From the NCBI GenBank assembly GCA_002349525.1, contig DEDL01000035.1, forward strand, positions 40,256-104,255: DNA of 64,000 bases, in the 5' to 3' direction. Made by a program: the position numbers and the translations under genes. Shown here piece after piece: positions 16,308 to 25,728 of the stretch. Position 1 is the stretch's first letter. Every line of letters starts with the position of its first letter. Origin of the DNA: Lachnoclostridium sp. UBA2905 (lineage in GTDB: Bacteria; Bacillota; Clostridia; Lachnospirales; Lachnospiraceae). The notes below the pieces were generated by a model, which was not told the DNA's origin, made no database searches, and was given only the letters and a program-made list of their open reading frames with translations.

Positions 16308-17702
16308 ATGGCAGAAAGTGTAGGAAAGATAACACAGATTGTCGGCGCAGTACTTGATATTAAATTTTCTGCAAATGAGCTTCCAGGAATATATGAAGCA
16401 ATCAGAGTTGATACAAATGATGGTGGCAAGCTTATATTGGAAGTTGCTGCACATCTTGGTGATGATACAGTAAGATGTATTGCTATGGGCTCTACTGACG
16501 GACTTGTAAGAGGAATGCCTGCATACGCAACTGGTGGACCAATTACTGTACCTGTTGGAGAAAAGACTCTTGGAAGACTTTTCAATGTTCTTGGTGAGGC
16601 AATTGATGAAAAGCCAGCACCAGAAGCAGAGGAATACCTTCCTATCCACAGACCAGCACCTGCATTTGAAGAGCAGTCTACAGAGACTGAAATTCTTGAA
16701 ACAGGTATTAAGGTCGTTGACTTACTTTGCCCTTACCAGAAGGGTGGTAAGATTGGATTGTTCGGTGGTGCCGGAGTTGGTAAAACTGTACTTATTCAGG
16801 AGCTTATAACAAATATTGCAACTGAGCACGGTGGATATTCAGTATTTACCGGAGTTGGTGAGCGAACAAGAGAAGGTAATGACCTTTATTATGAAATGAT
16901 TGAATCAGGTGTTATTGATAAAACAACAATGGTGTTTGGTCAGATGAATGAGCCACCTGGAGCAAGAATGAGAGTTGGACTTACAGGACTTACTATGGCT
17001 GAGTATTTCAGAGACAAGGCTGGTAAGGATGTATTGTTATTCATTGATAATATTTTCAGATTTACACAGGCGGGTTCTGAGGTTTCAGCGCTTCTTGGAC
17101 GTGTTCCAAGTGCCGTTGGTTATCAGCCAACACTTCAGACAGAGATGGGTGCTCTTCAGGAGCGAATCACTTCAACAAGAAATGGTTCTATTACATCAGT
17201 TCAGGCTGTATATGTACCGGCCGATGACCTTACAGACCCAGCTCCAGCTACAACATTTGCCCATCTGGATGCAACAACAGTTCTTTCACGTTCAATTGTT
17301 GAGCTTGGAATATATCCTGCAGTTGATCCTCTTGAGTCAACATCAAGAATACTTGATCCAAGAATTGTTGGTGAGGACCATTATGAGGTTGCCAGAGGAG
17401 TTCAGGAGATTCTTCAGAAGTATAAAGAGTTACAGGATATTATTGCAATTCTTGGTATGGATGAATTGTCAGAGGATGATAAGATTCTCGTATCAAGAGC
17501 AAGAAAGATTCAGAGATTCCTGTCACAGCCATTCCATGTTGCTGAACAGTTTACTGGTCTTTCAGGTAAGTATGTACCTCTTTCAGAGACAATAAGAAGT
17601 TTCAAAGAAATTCTTGATGGTAAACATGACGATATTCCAGAAAGTTATTTCCTCAATGCAGGAAGTATCGATGATGTTGTTGCAAGATATGACAATAAGT
17701 AA
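16308..17702 (+). CDS. atpD: ATP synthase F1 subunit beta
   Basis: The catalytic subunit, 464 residues. It begins MAESVGKITQIVGAVLDIKF, has the P-loop GGAGVGKT, the catalytic Glu in GERTREGNDLY, ALLGRVPSAVGYQPTL, and the DELSEDDK segment (the DELSEED lever) near residue 380. The start at 16308 has GGAGG close upstream; in-frame ATG codons 12 to 51 bases earlier read through the hairpins and are rejected. Length and all motifs are normal. Confidence 0.97.
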   Translation: MAESVGKITQIVGAVLDIKFSANELPGIYEAIRVDTNDGGKLILEVAAHLGDDTVRCIAMGSTDGLVRGMPAYATGGPITVPVGEKTLGRLFNVLGEAIDEKPAPEAEEYLPIHRPAPAFEEQSTETEILETGIKVVDLLCPYQKGGKIGLFGGAGVGKTVLIQELITNIATEHGGYSVFTGVGERTREGNDLYYEMIESGVIDKTTMVFGQMNEPPGARMRVGLTGLTMAEYFRDKAGKDVLLFIDNIFRFTQAGSEVSALLGRVPSAVGYQPTLQTEMGALQERITSTRNGSITSVQAVYVPADDLTDPAPATTFAHLDATTVLSRSIVELGIYPAVDPLESTSRILDPRIVGEDHYEVARGVQEILQKYKELQDIIAILGMDELSEDDKILVSRARKIQRFLSQPFHVAEQFTGLSGKYVPLSETIRSFKEILDGKHDDIPESYFLNAGSIDDVVARYDNK

Positions 17703-17719
17703 TTCCGGAGGTACTTATT

Positions 17720-18133
17720 ATGGCAGATGATAATACATTCCGACTTAAGATAATAGCACCGGAAAGAATATTCTTCGATGAAGATGTAAACATGGTGGAG
17801 CTTAATACATCAGAAGGAGAGATTGGAATTCTTCCAAAGCACATTGCCTTAACTACTATTGTTGCACCGGGAATTATGACAATAACAAAGGGTGATGAGG
17901 TTAAGGAGGCATCTCTTTTGAGTGGTTTTATAGAAGTTTTGCCAGATTCAGTTACAATTCTTGCAGAAGCCTGTGAGTGGCCTGATGAGATTGATGCCAA
18001 CAGAGCAAATGAAGCTAAGATACGTGCAGAAAGAAGAATTAGCGGAGGCGATTCCTCAATCAACATGGACAGAGCAGAGATTTCTCTGAAGAGAGCACTT
18101 GTCAGACTTAATCTTGCCGGTAAGTATAAGTAA
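17720..18133 (+). CDS. atpC: ATP synthase F1 subunit epsilon
   Basis: The 137-residue epsilon subunit links gamma to the c-ring and can inhibit ATP hydrolysis. The N-terminal beta-sandwich contains LKIIAPERIFFDEDV, NTSEGEIGILPKHIALTTIV and the LSGFIEVLPDSVTILAEA segment. The C-terminal two-helix hairpin includes AKIRAERRISGG and SLKRALVRLNLAGKYK. It is the last gene of the operon and is followed by a tandem repeat and a terminator. Confidence 0.94.
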   Translation: MADDNTFRLKIIAPERIFFDEDVNMVELNTSEGEIGILPKHIALTTIVAPGIMTITKGDEVKEASLLSGFIEVLPDSVTILAEACEWPDEIDANRANEAKIRAERRISGGDSSINMDRAEISLKRALVRLNLAGKYK

Positions 18134-18152
18134 AACATAACATAAGTTATTT

Positions 18153-18208
18153 AATATGAGTTAGCCAATATGAGTTAGCCAATATAAGTTGGTCAATATA
18201 AGCTGCTC
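18153..18208. repeat. 14-bp tandem repeat, four units
   Basis: Two identical copies of AATATGAGTTAGCC are followed by AATATAAGTTGGTC and AATATAAGCTGCTC, with a fading fifth unit. It lies between the atpC stop and its terminator, so it is transcribed in the 3' untranslated region. Confidence 0.85.
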
Positions 18209-18264
18209 AATATAGTTAACAGTAGTAAATATAACTGACAGTATGTTTCAAACAATAAAAAACA

Positions 18265-18316
18265 GCGTCGCTTTATAAATGACTTACAGTTTATCTATAG
18301 AGCGGCGCTTTCTTTA
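18265..18316 (+). terminator. Terminator of the atp operon
   Basis: GCGTCGCTTTATA pairs with TATAGAGCGGCGC over 13 positions (two G-U pairs) with an 18-base loop, followed by TTTCTTTATTT. Confidence 0.85.
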
Positions 18317-18329
18317 TTTCACTTGGGAA

Positions 18330-18398
18330 GACTTCCACTTTTGCAAGTGTTGAGTAATAACAAATCTATCTCAGTGGGAGTACAATCTCCGACTGAGA
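18330..18398 (+). repeat. Dispersed two-hairpin repeat, copy A
   Basis: The first hairpin (CCACTT-TTGC-AAGTG) is followed by the conserved linker TGAGTAATAACAAAT and then a second hairpin, TCTCAGTGGGAG (18369) with CTCCGACTGAGA (18387). Near-identical copies occur at about 27559-27628 (opposite strand), and the first half recurs at 29840 and 36785. It sits between the atp terminator and the convergent degV gene. Confidence 0.8.
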
Positions 18399-18413
18399 AT
18401 AAACGTACTGTAT

Positions 18414-19301
18414 CTATTCGGTTCGTTCGTCACCCCAGAAGAAAAGTGCTACTGTACCAGGGCCGGTATGACTTCCTATGGTTGTGCCAATGCTGTTAAT
18501 AAGTACTTTGTCCTTCATCTCTGGGAAGGTGGCTTCAACAAGATCAGCAACCTTTCTTGCATCTTCATAACATGAAGAATGGGAGATATAAACCTTACGG
18601 TTGTACTTATGTCCCTTGTATGCGTGCTGTTCCATCATTTTGACAATCTCATGAATTACTTTATTCTTGGTACGGATCTTACTACGTGGTATGAGCTTTC
18701 CTTCGTTGTTCATGTTAAGAAGTGGACATATACCTAGTATTCCACCAATTGCACCTGAGGTTTTTGAAATTCGACCACCCTTTACATAAAATGTAAGGTC
18801 AGTGGAGAAAAACCAGTGATGAAGGTAGAGTCTATTGGTGATTGACCAGTTGTATAAATCTTCGATGGTCATCCCTGAATCTCTTAAATTAGCCATATTG
18901 TCAACTAAAAGTCCGTATCCGGAAGATGCTCCAAGAGAATCTACAATAAATATTTTCCTGTCAGGATACTTGTCTTCAAGAATATCCTTGGCAATATTAG
19001 CAGAATTAATAGCGCCTGACAAACCTGAAGACAGGCATACGTGAATAATATCTTTGCCGGCCTCAAGATAAGGTTCGAAGGACTCTATATAATCTTCAGT
19101 ATTTGGCTGGGAAGTTTTCGTAACAGAACCATTTGCCATTTTCTCATAAAATTCATCAAAAGGTATTGTTTTTCCCAAATCATCAGTATATTCTGTGCCA
19201 TCCAGGCTGAATTTGAAATAAACACAGTTAATATTGCGTTCTTTGAAATGCTCTTGTGAAATATCAGCTGTTGAACAGCAGCTTAAAATGTAATCGGACA
19301 T
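18414..19301 (-). CDS. DegV family fatty-acid-binding protein
   Basis: DegV proteins bind one fatty acid between two domains; FakB members hand it to the FakA kinase. The 295-residue protein has the N-terminal domain from DYILSCCSTADIS through KTSQPNTEDYIESFEPYLEAGKDIIHVCLSSGLSGAINSA (the TSQP and SSGLSG lipid-head-group motifs), IFIVDSLGASSGYGLLV, and the C-terminal domain with YVKGGRISKTSGAIGGILGICPLL. The final GSHTGPGTVALFFWG is typical. The start has AAAGGAAG upstream; an in-frame ATG 22 codons earlier is rejected. No fakA lies nearby. The gene runs alone towards the atp operon. Confidence 0.9.
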   Translation of the reverse strand: MSDYILSCCSTADISQEHFKERNINCVYFKFSLDGTEYTDDLGKTIPFDEFYEKMANGSVTKTSQPNTEDYIESFEPYLEAGKDIIHVCLSSGLSGAINSANIAKDILEDKYPDRKIFIVDSLGASSGYGLLVDNMANLRDSGMTIEDLYNWSITNRLYLHHWFFSTDLTFYVKGGRISKTSGAIGGILGICPLLNMNNEGKLIPRSKIRTKNKVIHEIVKMMEQHAYKGHKYNRKVYISHSSCYEDARKVADLVEATFPEMKDKVLINSIGTTIGSHTGPGTVALFFWGDERTE

Positions 19302-19470
19302 AGTTAACTTCCTTTCTTTGGCTGTATTATGATTAGAAACAGATAAGGAAAAATAGCCTTTAATCATGTAAACATTTTAACACTTAATGATATTTCGGGC
19401 AATGGAAAAATGTATATATTTTCTTCGTTTGGTAATACTGATACTATAAATCTGGAAGAAGGTAATGAGT

Positions 19471-19881
19471 ATGAAAAAGATAAAATTAGTAGCAGTAATA
19501 TGCTGTATATTATGTATATATATTTTGGCGGAAAATGCCGGCAATTATTCTGGGAATGACACAAACGCCTGCTCAGAAGCATTTAATGTTAATGTGTACG
19601 AACCGGAATCATATTATATGATGAAGGGGAGTATTCCTGGTAATATGCTTGGTGGAGGCTATAAAAGGATAGCCGCTTCATTTGCAAAAATACTACAAAG
19701 TGATAAGCAGACAGTATATGAAAAGAATAATATCTACATAGATGGCTATTCGCCTTTGCTTGGAAAGGGCATTTTTACGGGAAATGAGCAGATTAATTAT
19801 CAGGTGCTTTTTACCTTTAATGAGCTCAGGGGGGAAACTGAGGTGATCTTTGGAACACCTGTTATAGCAGATGAAAGATGA
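19471..19881 (+). CDS. Small exported protein of unknown function
   Basis: A 136-residue protein with an N-terminal signal peptide or anchor (KKIKLVAVICCILCIYILA) and an otherwise hydrophilic chain. The end, NYQVLFTFNELRGETEVIFGTPVI, loosely recalls the strand pattern closing YwmB-like exported proteins, but I would not assign a family on that. The ATG is eight bases after GAAGG; an in-frame ATG two codons earlier is too close. It stands alone between divergent degV and a tandem repeat array, and the next gene also encodes an exported protein. Confidence 0.65.
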   Translation: MKKIKLVAVICCILCIYILAENAGNYSGNDTNACSEAFNVNVYEPESYYMMKGSIPGNMLGGGYKRIAASFAKILQSDKQTVYEKNNIYIDGYSPLLGKGIFTGNEQINYQVLFTFNELRGETEVIFGTPVIADER

Positions 19882-19895
19882 AAGCTGCAAGGCAC

Positions 19896-20105
19896 CATAA
19901 TAACAAAAGATGTTGTTGTAAAATCCAATAAGCACAAAAGATGTTGCCGTAAAATCCAATAAGCACAAAAGATGTTGCCGTAAAATCTAATAAGCACAAT
20001 AGATGTTGTCACAAAATCCAATAAGCACAATAGGTGTTGTCACAAAATCCAATAAGCACAAAAGACATGCCATAAAACCACATAATAACAAAAGGTATTG
20101 TCATT
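19896..20105. repeat. 31-bp tandem repeat, about seven units
   Basis: A unit of 31 bases beginning AATAAGCACAAAAGATGTTG and ending CCGTAAAATCC is repeated head to tail. The four central copies (about 19927-20050) are nearly identical and the outer ones degenerate. There are no spacers, so it is not a CRISPR. The period is not a multiple of three and no gene spans it. It separates two genes for exported proteins. Confidence 0.88.
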
Positions 20106-20171
20106 TACTGCAAATGTCTGTAAAATAAAAAGATAAGCCTGAGGTAAATGAGTTTAGAAAGGAACAAAGAA

Positions 20172-22700
20172 ATGTTAAAACATTTATATAGATTTCTTGG
20201 CCTTGTGATTATATTCGCGGGAGCATTATTTTTGTTTGGCCATAATATAGAAGTTATGCAGATGAATGTGTCCAATGAAAAGGTTGATAATACCGGAGAG
20301 ACACTTCCTATAATCAGTCTGGCATCCTATGGAACATCGGCAAACAGACTGTTTGGATATACCAACAATGCACCTGCAGGCAGCGTCAGGGAGTCCATAA
20401 CTGTTGTTGGAAAAGATAAAATAGTAGACGTTATTATAAATGAGTACCTTACCAAAGTGAACAGACTTAATTTTGAAATACGTGATGTAAGTGATGAGTC
20501 ACTTCTTGATTCGGGCTCAATTACGGCTTTCTCTGACAGTGATGGTATGAAAAAAGCAAGAATTAAGCTTGAAACCAATTTTAATGCCAGTACAGAGTAT
20601 GCCCTTAAGATAACACTTGTTACAGATGTAAGTAAAAAGATCAATTACTATACCAGAATTAAGTATTATGAGACTGAGTGCTATCTTAAGGAGAAGATTG
20701 ATTTTGCCCTTGCAATCCATAATATGACTATGAAAAAGGATGAAGGGCTTGCATCTTATCTTGAGCCGGATGCTTCAGCAGATAATTCAAGCTATGCGCA
20801 TGTAAATATTAATTCCAGTTTTGAAAACGTGACATGGGGCCAGTTAAAGCCAAAAGAGATAACAGCGGTGTTGCCTACTGTCAGGGAAATAAATGTTGAA
20901 ACGGCTGCAATATCCCTTGATTATTACATTACAATGGACACGGATATTGGAACCGAAACCTATTATGTAAATGAATTTTACAGGGTCAAGCATACCGAGG
21001 ACAGAATGTTTCTTTTGTGTTTTGAAAGAAATGTTGATGCCCAGTTTGATGCTGCTCTTGCAAGTGTGAACAAGAACGAACTTAAATTTGGTATTATGCC
21101 AGATTCGGAGGACGTTCAGCTTGTAGCAAATGATACAGCTGCCAAGGTCGCATTTTCACGAAATGGTAATGTGTATATGTATGATATGACTGAGAATAAA
21201 ATATACACAATTTACGAGGAGTATGTTAATACCGATAATTATGATCACGAGCTCTACAGACAGCAGGATGCCCATATAATATCCGTTGACGAAGAAGGAA
21301 ATGTGTGTTTTGTTGTCTATGGATATATTGCCCATGGAGATTATGAAGGCAAGGTGGCAGTTCTTTTATACAAATATGTAAAATCGGAAAATGCTGTTGA
21401 TGAGCTTTTGTATGTACCATTCCAGAAAACCTATCAGGTGCTTAAGGAGAACTTTGAAGAATACAGTTATCTTAGTAGTGGAGATGTATATTACTTTGCA
21501 ATAGATGATAAAATCTATTCATATAATCTGGTTTCCAAAAAGCTTGTTGAAATAGCTGATGAAATCGATGAGAATAATTTTACCATCATATCAGATGCCA
21601 ATACTTATGTCTGGGAAAGTGACAGAGTTAATGGTGCTGCTACAAAGATATGTATAATGAATCTTGAAAGCGGAGATATAAAGACTGTTGAAGCAGGAGA
21701 GGGCAATTTTGTAAGGCTTTCCGGCGTTATGGGTACAAATGTTGTGTACGGTACAGGTAAAGTCAGCGATATAAACATAGGTGCTGATGGAAGTGTTATG
21801 TATCCTATGGTGAAGGTGGATGTCCTGAATAAGGATTTCCAGATCATCAAATCCTATCAAAAGAAGAAAATATATATTACAGATGCTATTGTTAATGGCA
21901 ATTCCCTCTTACTAAAGCGTGTTAAAAAGCAGGGAGGTTCATTTGTTAAAAAGTCAGATGATAATATACTTAACAGAATGAATGAAGTGAAATTAAGTGC
22001 ACAGATAACAACAAGAGTAACTGACAAGATGCTTACAGAAAAATATCTGTCACTTCCACAGGGCTTTAATATGCAGGCTGCACCGGCACTTTTAGAGGCG
22101 AAAATATTTGTGCTTAAGGAAGAAAAGGCCTTGTATATTGATGACAGTGTTAATTCACTGAAGTTCTATGTATTCGCAAAGGGGCAGATAAAGAATTCAT
22201 TTAAAGATCCTGCCAGGGCTGTTGTATATGCAGACAGTGAACAGGGAGTTGTTATTGATAGTGAAAACCAGGTGGTATGGGAACGTGGAGGAAGATTTTT
22301 AAGTAGTGCCGTTGCAGGACTTGATACTGTAAAGGTTAAGAAAAATGAGTCCTCTGTCTACACCTGTGCATATATGATGCTGAAGACCGCAGGGGCTAAT
22401 GTTGATATGAAGGATATCACAAAAAGCAGTGAACCGGTTATGAATCTGCTTGGACAATATATTGCAGAGCCGGTTAACCTTTCAGGCTGTACATTTGATG
22501 AGGTGCTTTATTTTGTAAGTGGTAAGAAGCCGGTTGTAGGAATGAAGGATGCATACAACGCTGTTGTAATAGTATCCTATACAACAACATCTGTCACAAT
22601 ATATGACCCTTCTACAGGAAAGTACAGCACAATTTCTCATAGTGCAGCCGACAGTATGTTTAGCAGTGCGGGCAATATATTTTTCAGTTACGTGAAATAG
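20172..22700 (+). CDS. Large membrane-anchored exported protein, C39-like end
   Basis: I do not recognise this 842-residue protein as a whole. A transmembrane anchor (about 7-25, FLGLVIIFAGALFLFG) is followed by an extracellular beta-rich region. The middle (about 310-640) has repeated strand-turn segments such as GNVYMYDMTENKIYTIYEE, GDVYYFAIDDKIYSYNL and TYVWESDRVNG that suggest a beta-propeller. The last 130 residues resemble a bacterial C39/papain-like domain: Cys732 in SSVYTCAYMMLKTAG and a strand pair AVVIVSYTTTSVTIYDPSTG. The catalytic His expected before AVVIV is Asn796, so peptidase activity is doubtful. The start at 20172 has AAAGGA eight bases upstream; the ATG at 20148 is too close to its own GAGG. 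A surface sensor or binding role is a guess. Confidence 0.7.
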   Translation: MLKHLYRFLGLVIIFAGALFLFGHNIEVMQMNVSNEKVDNTGETLPIISLASYGTSANRLFGYTNNAPAGSVRESITVVGKDKIVDVIINEYLTKVNRLNFEIRDVSDESLLDSGSITAFSDSDGMKKARIKLETNFNASTEYALKITLVTDVSKKINYYTRIKYYETECYLKEKIDFALAIHNMTMKKDEGLASYLEPDASADNSSYAHVNINSSFENVTWGQLKPKEITAVLPTVREINVETAAISLDYYITMDTDIGTETYYVNEFYRVKHTEDRMFLLCFERNVDAQFDAALASVNKNELKFGIMPDSEDVQLVANDTAAKVAFSRNGNVYMYDMTENKIYTIYEEYVNTDNYDHELYRQQDAHIISVDEEGNVCFVVYGYIAHGDYEGKVAVLLYKYVKSENAVDELLYVPFQKTYQVLKENFEEYSYLSSGDVYYFAIDDKIYSYNLVSKKLVEIADEIDENNFTIISDANTYVWESDRVNGAATKICIMNLESGDIKTVEAGEGNFVRLSGVMGTNVVYGTGKVSDINIGADGSVMYPMVKVDVLNKDFQIIKSYQKKKIYITDAIVNGNSLLLKRVKKQGGSFVKKSDDNILNRMNEVKLSAQITTRVTDKMLTEKYLSLPQGFNMQAAPALLEAKIFVLKEEKALYIDDSVNSLKFYVFAKGQIKNSFKDPARAVVYADSEQGVVIDSENQVVWERGGRFLSSAVAGLDTVKVKKNESSVYTCAYMMLKTAGANVDMKDITKSSEPVMNLLGQYIAEPVNLSGCTFDEVLYFVSGKKPVVGMKDAYNAVVIVSYTTTSVTIYDPSTGKYSTISHSAADSMFSSAGNIFFSYVK

Positions 22701-22742
22701 GGAAGCTAAAAGAGGAACATTTAAAATAAATGGAGGATATTT

Positions 22743-24131
22743 ATGGACTTACCTAAAAGTTTTTGCGATAAAATGGAAAATCTCTTAGGAGACGAATTTG
22801 AGGATTTTCTTGCAAGCTACGATAATGTGAGAATGTATGGATTACGTGTCAATACTTCGAAAATTTCAAATGAGGAATTTGAAAAAATTGTACCTTTTGA
22901 GGTGAAGAAGATTCCATGGATTCCAAATGGTTATTTTTATGATGGGGCAAAGGTCTCACCGGCCAAGCATCCTTTTTATCATGCAGGCCTGTATTATCTT
23001 CAGGAGCCAAGTGCCATGACACCGGCAAGCAGGCTGGAGATAAATCCTGATGATGCAGTTCTTGATTTGTGTGCTGCACCTGGAGGAAAAGCCACAGAAC
23101 TGGGAGTAAAATTAGATGGAACCGGGGTCCTGGTAGCTAATGATATTAGTAATTCAAGGGCAAAAGCTCTTCTTAAAAACATAGAATTATTTGGAATAAG
23201 AAATCCTTTTATAGTAAATGAGCCACCTGCAAGACTGGCAGATTATTTTGAAAACTTTTTTGACAAAATTCTTATGGATGCACCCTGTTCAGGAGAAGGA
23301 ATGTTCAGAAAAGAGCCGGCAGTTATGAAAAGTTATCTTTCTAATGGCGTATCATTTTACGCAAAACTCCAGAAAGAAATTTTAGTTCCTGCAATTAAGA
23401 TGTTAAAACCGGGTGGAAAGCTTTTGTATTCCACATGTACATTTTCACCAGAGGAGGATGAGCAGGCTATAGATTTTGCCATTAGTGAGTGTCCTGAGCT
23501 TAAGATTATTGATATAGAATGGTATGACAAATTTGAACATGGACGTCCGGAGTGGGGCTCAGGCAATCCTGATCTTGCAAAATGTGTAAGAATATGGCCA
23601 CACAAAATGAACGGTGAAGGACATTTTGTGGCTCTTATGCAAAAAGAAGGGGTTTCGGATGCAGGTAAAGAGCTTTCCTATAAGAGCAAAAAGCAGAGTA
23701 AGTCTTTACATAAGCAGCTTGAGTATTTTTATGAGTTTGCAAAGGATCTTTCATGGGAGCTTGATGAAACAAGACTTGAACTTCAGGGTGAAAGATTATT
23801 TTATATGCCTGAAAAAATATCAGGTTTAAAGGGAATGAGATTTTTGAGAAATGGTCTTTATCTTGGAGACTGTCTCAATAAAAGATTCGAACCAAGCCAG
23901 GCACTTGCAATGGCAATAAAGAAAGGCGAATATAAAAAGGTCATTTCTCTTTCAAAGGATGATGAAAGAATAATCAGATATCTTAAGGGAGAAACCATAA
24001 TATTTGAAGCAGGAGAGGTTTCAGGTAAAGGCTTTATGCTTTTGTGTGTTGAGGGCTATCCTCTTGGCTGGGGTAAACTTAATAACGGCACATTTAAGAA
24101 CAAATATCATCCGGGATGGCGCCTTATGTAA
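22743..24131 (+). CDS. rRNA cytosine-C5 methyltransferase, RsmF/NOL1 family
   Basis: A 462-residue SAM-dependent enzyme that methylates a cytosine, probably in 16S rRNA. The N-terminal domain (GLRVNTSKIS) precedes the Rossmann core with the SAM motif DLCAAPGGKATELG and NDISNSRAKAL. The two catalytic cysteines are present in MDAPCSGEGMFRKEP and YSTCTFSPEEDEQ. The C-terminal part (about 300-462), with RFLRNGLYLGD and PLGWGKLNNGTFKNKYHPGWR, is the PUA-like RsmF extension. This C-terminus favours RsmF-type over RsmB. AGGAGG is present just upstream. It shares direction with spoVAF, with an 83-base gap between them. Confidence 0.92.
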   Translation: MDLPKSFCDKMENLLGDEFEDFLASYDNVRMYGLRVNTSKISNEEFEKIVPFEVKKIPWIPNGYFYDGAKVSPAKHPFYHAGLYYLQEPSAMTPASRLEINPDDAVLDLCAAPGGKATELGVKLDGTGVLVANDISNSRAKALLKNIELFGIRNPFIVNEPPARLADYFENFFDKILMDAPCSGEGMFRKEPAVMKSYLSNGVSFYAKLQKEILVPAIKMLKPGGKLLYSTCTFSPEEDEQAIDFAISECPELKIIDIEWYDKFEHGRPEWGSGNPDLAKCVRIWPHKMNGEGHFVALMQKEGVSDAGKELSYKSKKQSKSLHKQLEYFYEFAKDLSWELDETRLELQGERLFYMPEKISGLKGMRFLRNGLYLGDCLNKRFEPSQALAMAIKKGEYKKVISLSKDDERIIRYLKGETIIFEAGEVSGKGFMLLCVEGYPLGWGKLNNGTFKNKYHPGWRLM

Positions 24132-24214
24132 GTAACTGAATAATTAAATATATTAATACACATACTTTTCATAGTAATCTTAATCAGACTGTATCAGAAT
24201 GAGGGAGGGTTATT

Positions 24215-25702
24215 ATGGAAAGTATTTTTTATAGGGATATCGAACAAAATATTATGATGATACAGAAGGCGCTTCCTGTTGGAAAGAGCTTTGATATTAT
24301 AACGAGAGAAATATATATTGGTGGAACAAAGGCTTATTTTATAAGCATCAATGGAATGTATAACAATGAAGTGATGCAGCTTATTTTGTCTGATCTTCAA
24401 AGAGAGGCAGTGGGTAATGATGAAAATAAGTCGTCCGCCAATTCATTTGGAATAGAGGATTTACAGGCCTATCTTAAAAACAGGGTGAGCTTTGGACAGG
24501 TTTTGCTGACAAAGAGTTTAGAGGAGGTAGTTAAAAATGTTGTAAGCGGTCCATCAGCAATTATAGTAGATGGTTTCAGGGAGGCAGTTGTTCTTGATCT
24601 TAGAAAGTACCCGGGAAGAAGTATCAGCGAGCCTGAAAATGAGAAGGTTCTTAAGGGTGCAAAGGATGGTTTTGTGGAAACCATGCTCTTTAATGCCAAT
24701 ATGATAAGACGTCGCATTCGTAATCCGAGGCTTACATTTGAGATGATGTCAGTGGGAGAGGACAGCAAAACAGATGTTGCCCTTGCGTATATTGGGGGTA
24801 TTGCAAAAAATGAACTGGTGGATACCATAAGGACTAAAATTGCAGATATAAAAGCAGACAGTCTGACGCTTGGATCAAAAAGTCTTGAAGAACTGCTGGT
24901 TAAAAAGAGACTATGGAATCCAATGCCATCATTTCGCGTAACAGAGAGACCGGACGTGGCCTGCAGTTATCTTTTTGAGGGCTATGTGATAATAATTGTG
25001 GATAATACTCCATCTGTAATAGTACTGCCGGGCAATGTTTTCCAGTTTTCACAGAGCCCGGAGGATTATTACAGAAATCCCATTACAGGCAATCTATTTA
25101 GAATGCTGCGTTTCGCAAGTATTTTAATAAGTGTTTACCTTCTGCCGGTTTATATGCTGCTTAATGCCTACATGCCGGACATTATGGAAAAATTAAATTT
25201 TTTATCAGGCAATGCAGGAAGGGAGCCGTTTGAAAGTGTGGTAAGACTTATTTGCTATGTTTTGTTTGCTGAATTTGGACTTGATATGCTTGAATACAGT
25301 GCATCACATATTCCTGAAAATCTTGTAACCCCTGTATCTATTGTAGGTGGTGTTGTAATAGGAGAGATGGCTGTTAATATGAAGTGGTTTTCTGAGGAGG
25401 TTCTTTTTTATGCGGCAATAACCCTGCTTACAACCTTTGTTATAAGTAACAGTGAATTCAGTGATGCGTTAAGAATATTCCGCATTCTGCTTATATTAAT
25501 GACAGGATTCTTCGGAATATGGGGACTGGTATTTGGTACTGCACTGATAATCCTTTCTGTTGTGACGACACCTACAATTGGATCAAAAAGTTATATCTGG
25601 CCCCTTGTTCCACTGGATATACAGTCCCTGTATGCGCTTATATTCAGAAAAACGATGTCAAATTCCCAACCGGATACCAGAAAGGGGAATAAGACACCGT
25701 AA
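24215..25702 (+). CDS. spoVAF: SpoVAF-like spore germination protein (GerA family)
   Basis: A 495-residue integral membrane protein of the GerA/SpoVAF family, found in the spore inner membrane and acting in germinant sensing or dipicolinate release. The long hydrophilic N-terminal domain (1-290) contains SGPSAIIVDGF, RKYPGRSISEPENEKVLKGAKDGFVETM and NANMIRRRIRNPRL, all strongly conserved. The C-terminal half has five or six helices, with PVSIVGGVVIGEMAV as a hallmark. The N-terminus lacks the extended asparagine-rich region of GerAA, and the length is close to SpoVAF. No gerB, gerC or spoVA genes adjoin it, so assignment to SpoVAF rather than GerAA rests on sequence feel. Expression is probably forespore-specific. 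GGGAGGG lies upstream of the ATG. Confidence 0.85.
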   Translation: MESIFYRDIEQNIMMIQKALPVGKSFDIITREIYIGGTKAYFISINGMYNNEVMQLILSDLQREAVGNDENKSSANSFGIEDLQAYLKNRVSFGQVLLTKSLEEVVKNVVSGPSAIIVDGFREAVVLDLRKYPGRSISEPENEKVLKGAKDGFVETMLFNANMIRRRIRNPRLTFEMMSVGEDSKTDVALAYIGGIAKNELVDTIRTKIADIKADSLTLGSKSLEELLVKKRLWNPMPSFRVTERPDVACSYLFEGYVIIIVDNTPSVIVLPGNVFQFSQSPEDYYRNPITGNLFRMLRFASILISVYLLPVYMLLNAYMPDIMEKLNFLSGNAGREPFESVVRLICYVLFAEFGLDMLEYSASHIPENLVTPVSIVGGVVIGEMAVNMKWFSEEVLFYAAITLLTTFVISNSEFSDALRIFRILLILMTGFFGIWGLVFGTALIILSVVTTPTIGSKSYIWPLVPLDIQSLYALIFRKTMSNSQPDTRKGNKTP

Positions 25703-25728
25703 GTGTATGATAATTCAAATAGTAGGAC

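Noticed and set aside
14104..17595. Long Leu/Arg-rich and Ser-rich frames overlapping atpA and atpD
   Set aside because: They lie inside strongly conserved atp genes in other frames, have no ribosome binding sites and no recognisable domains.
19896..20105. Repeats of about 31 bases that might suggest a CRISPR array
   Set aside because: The units are directly adjacent with no unique spacers, drift gradually, and no cas genes are present. It is an ordinary tandem repeat.
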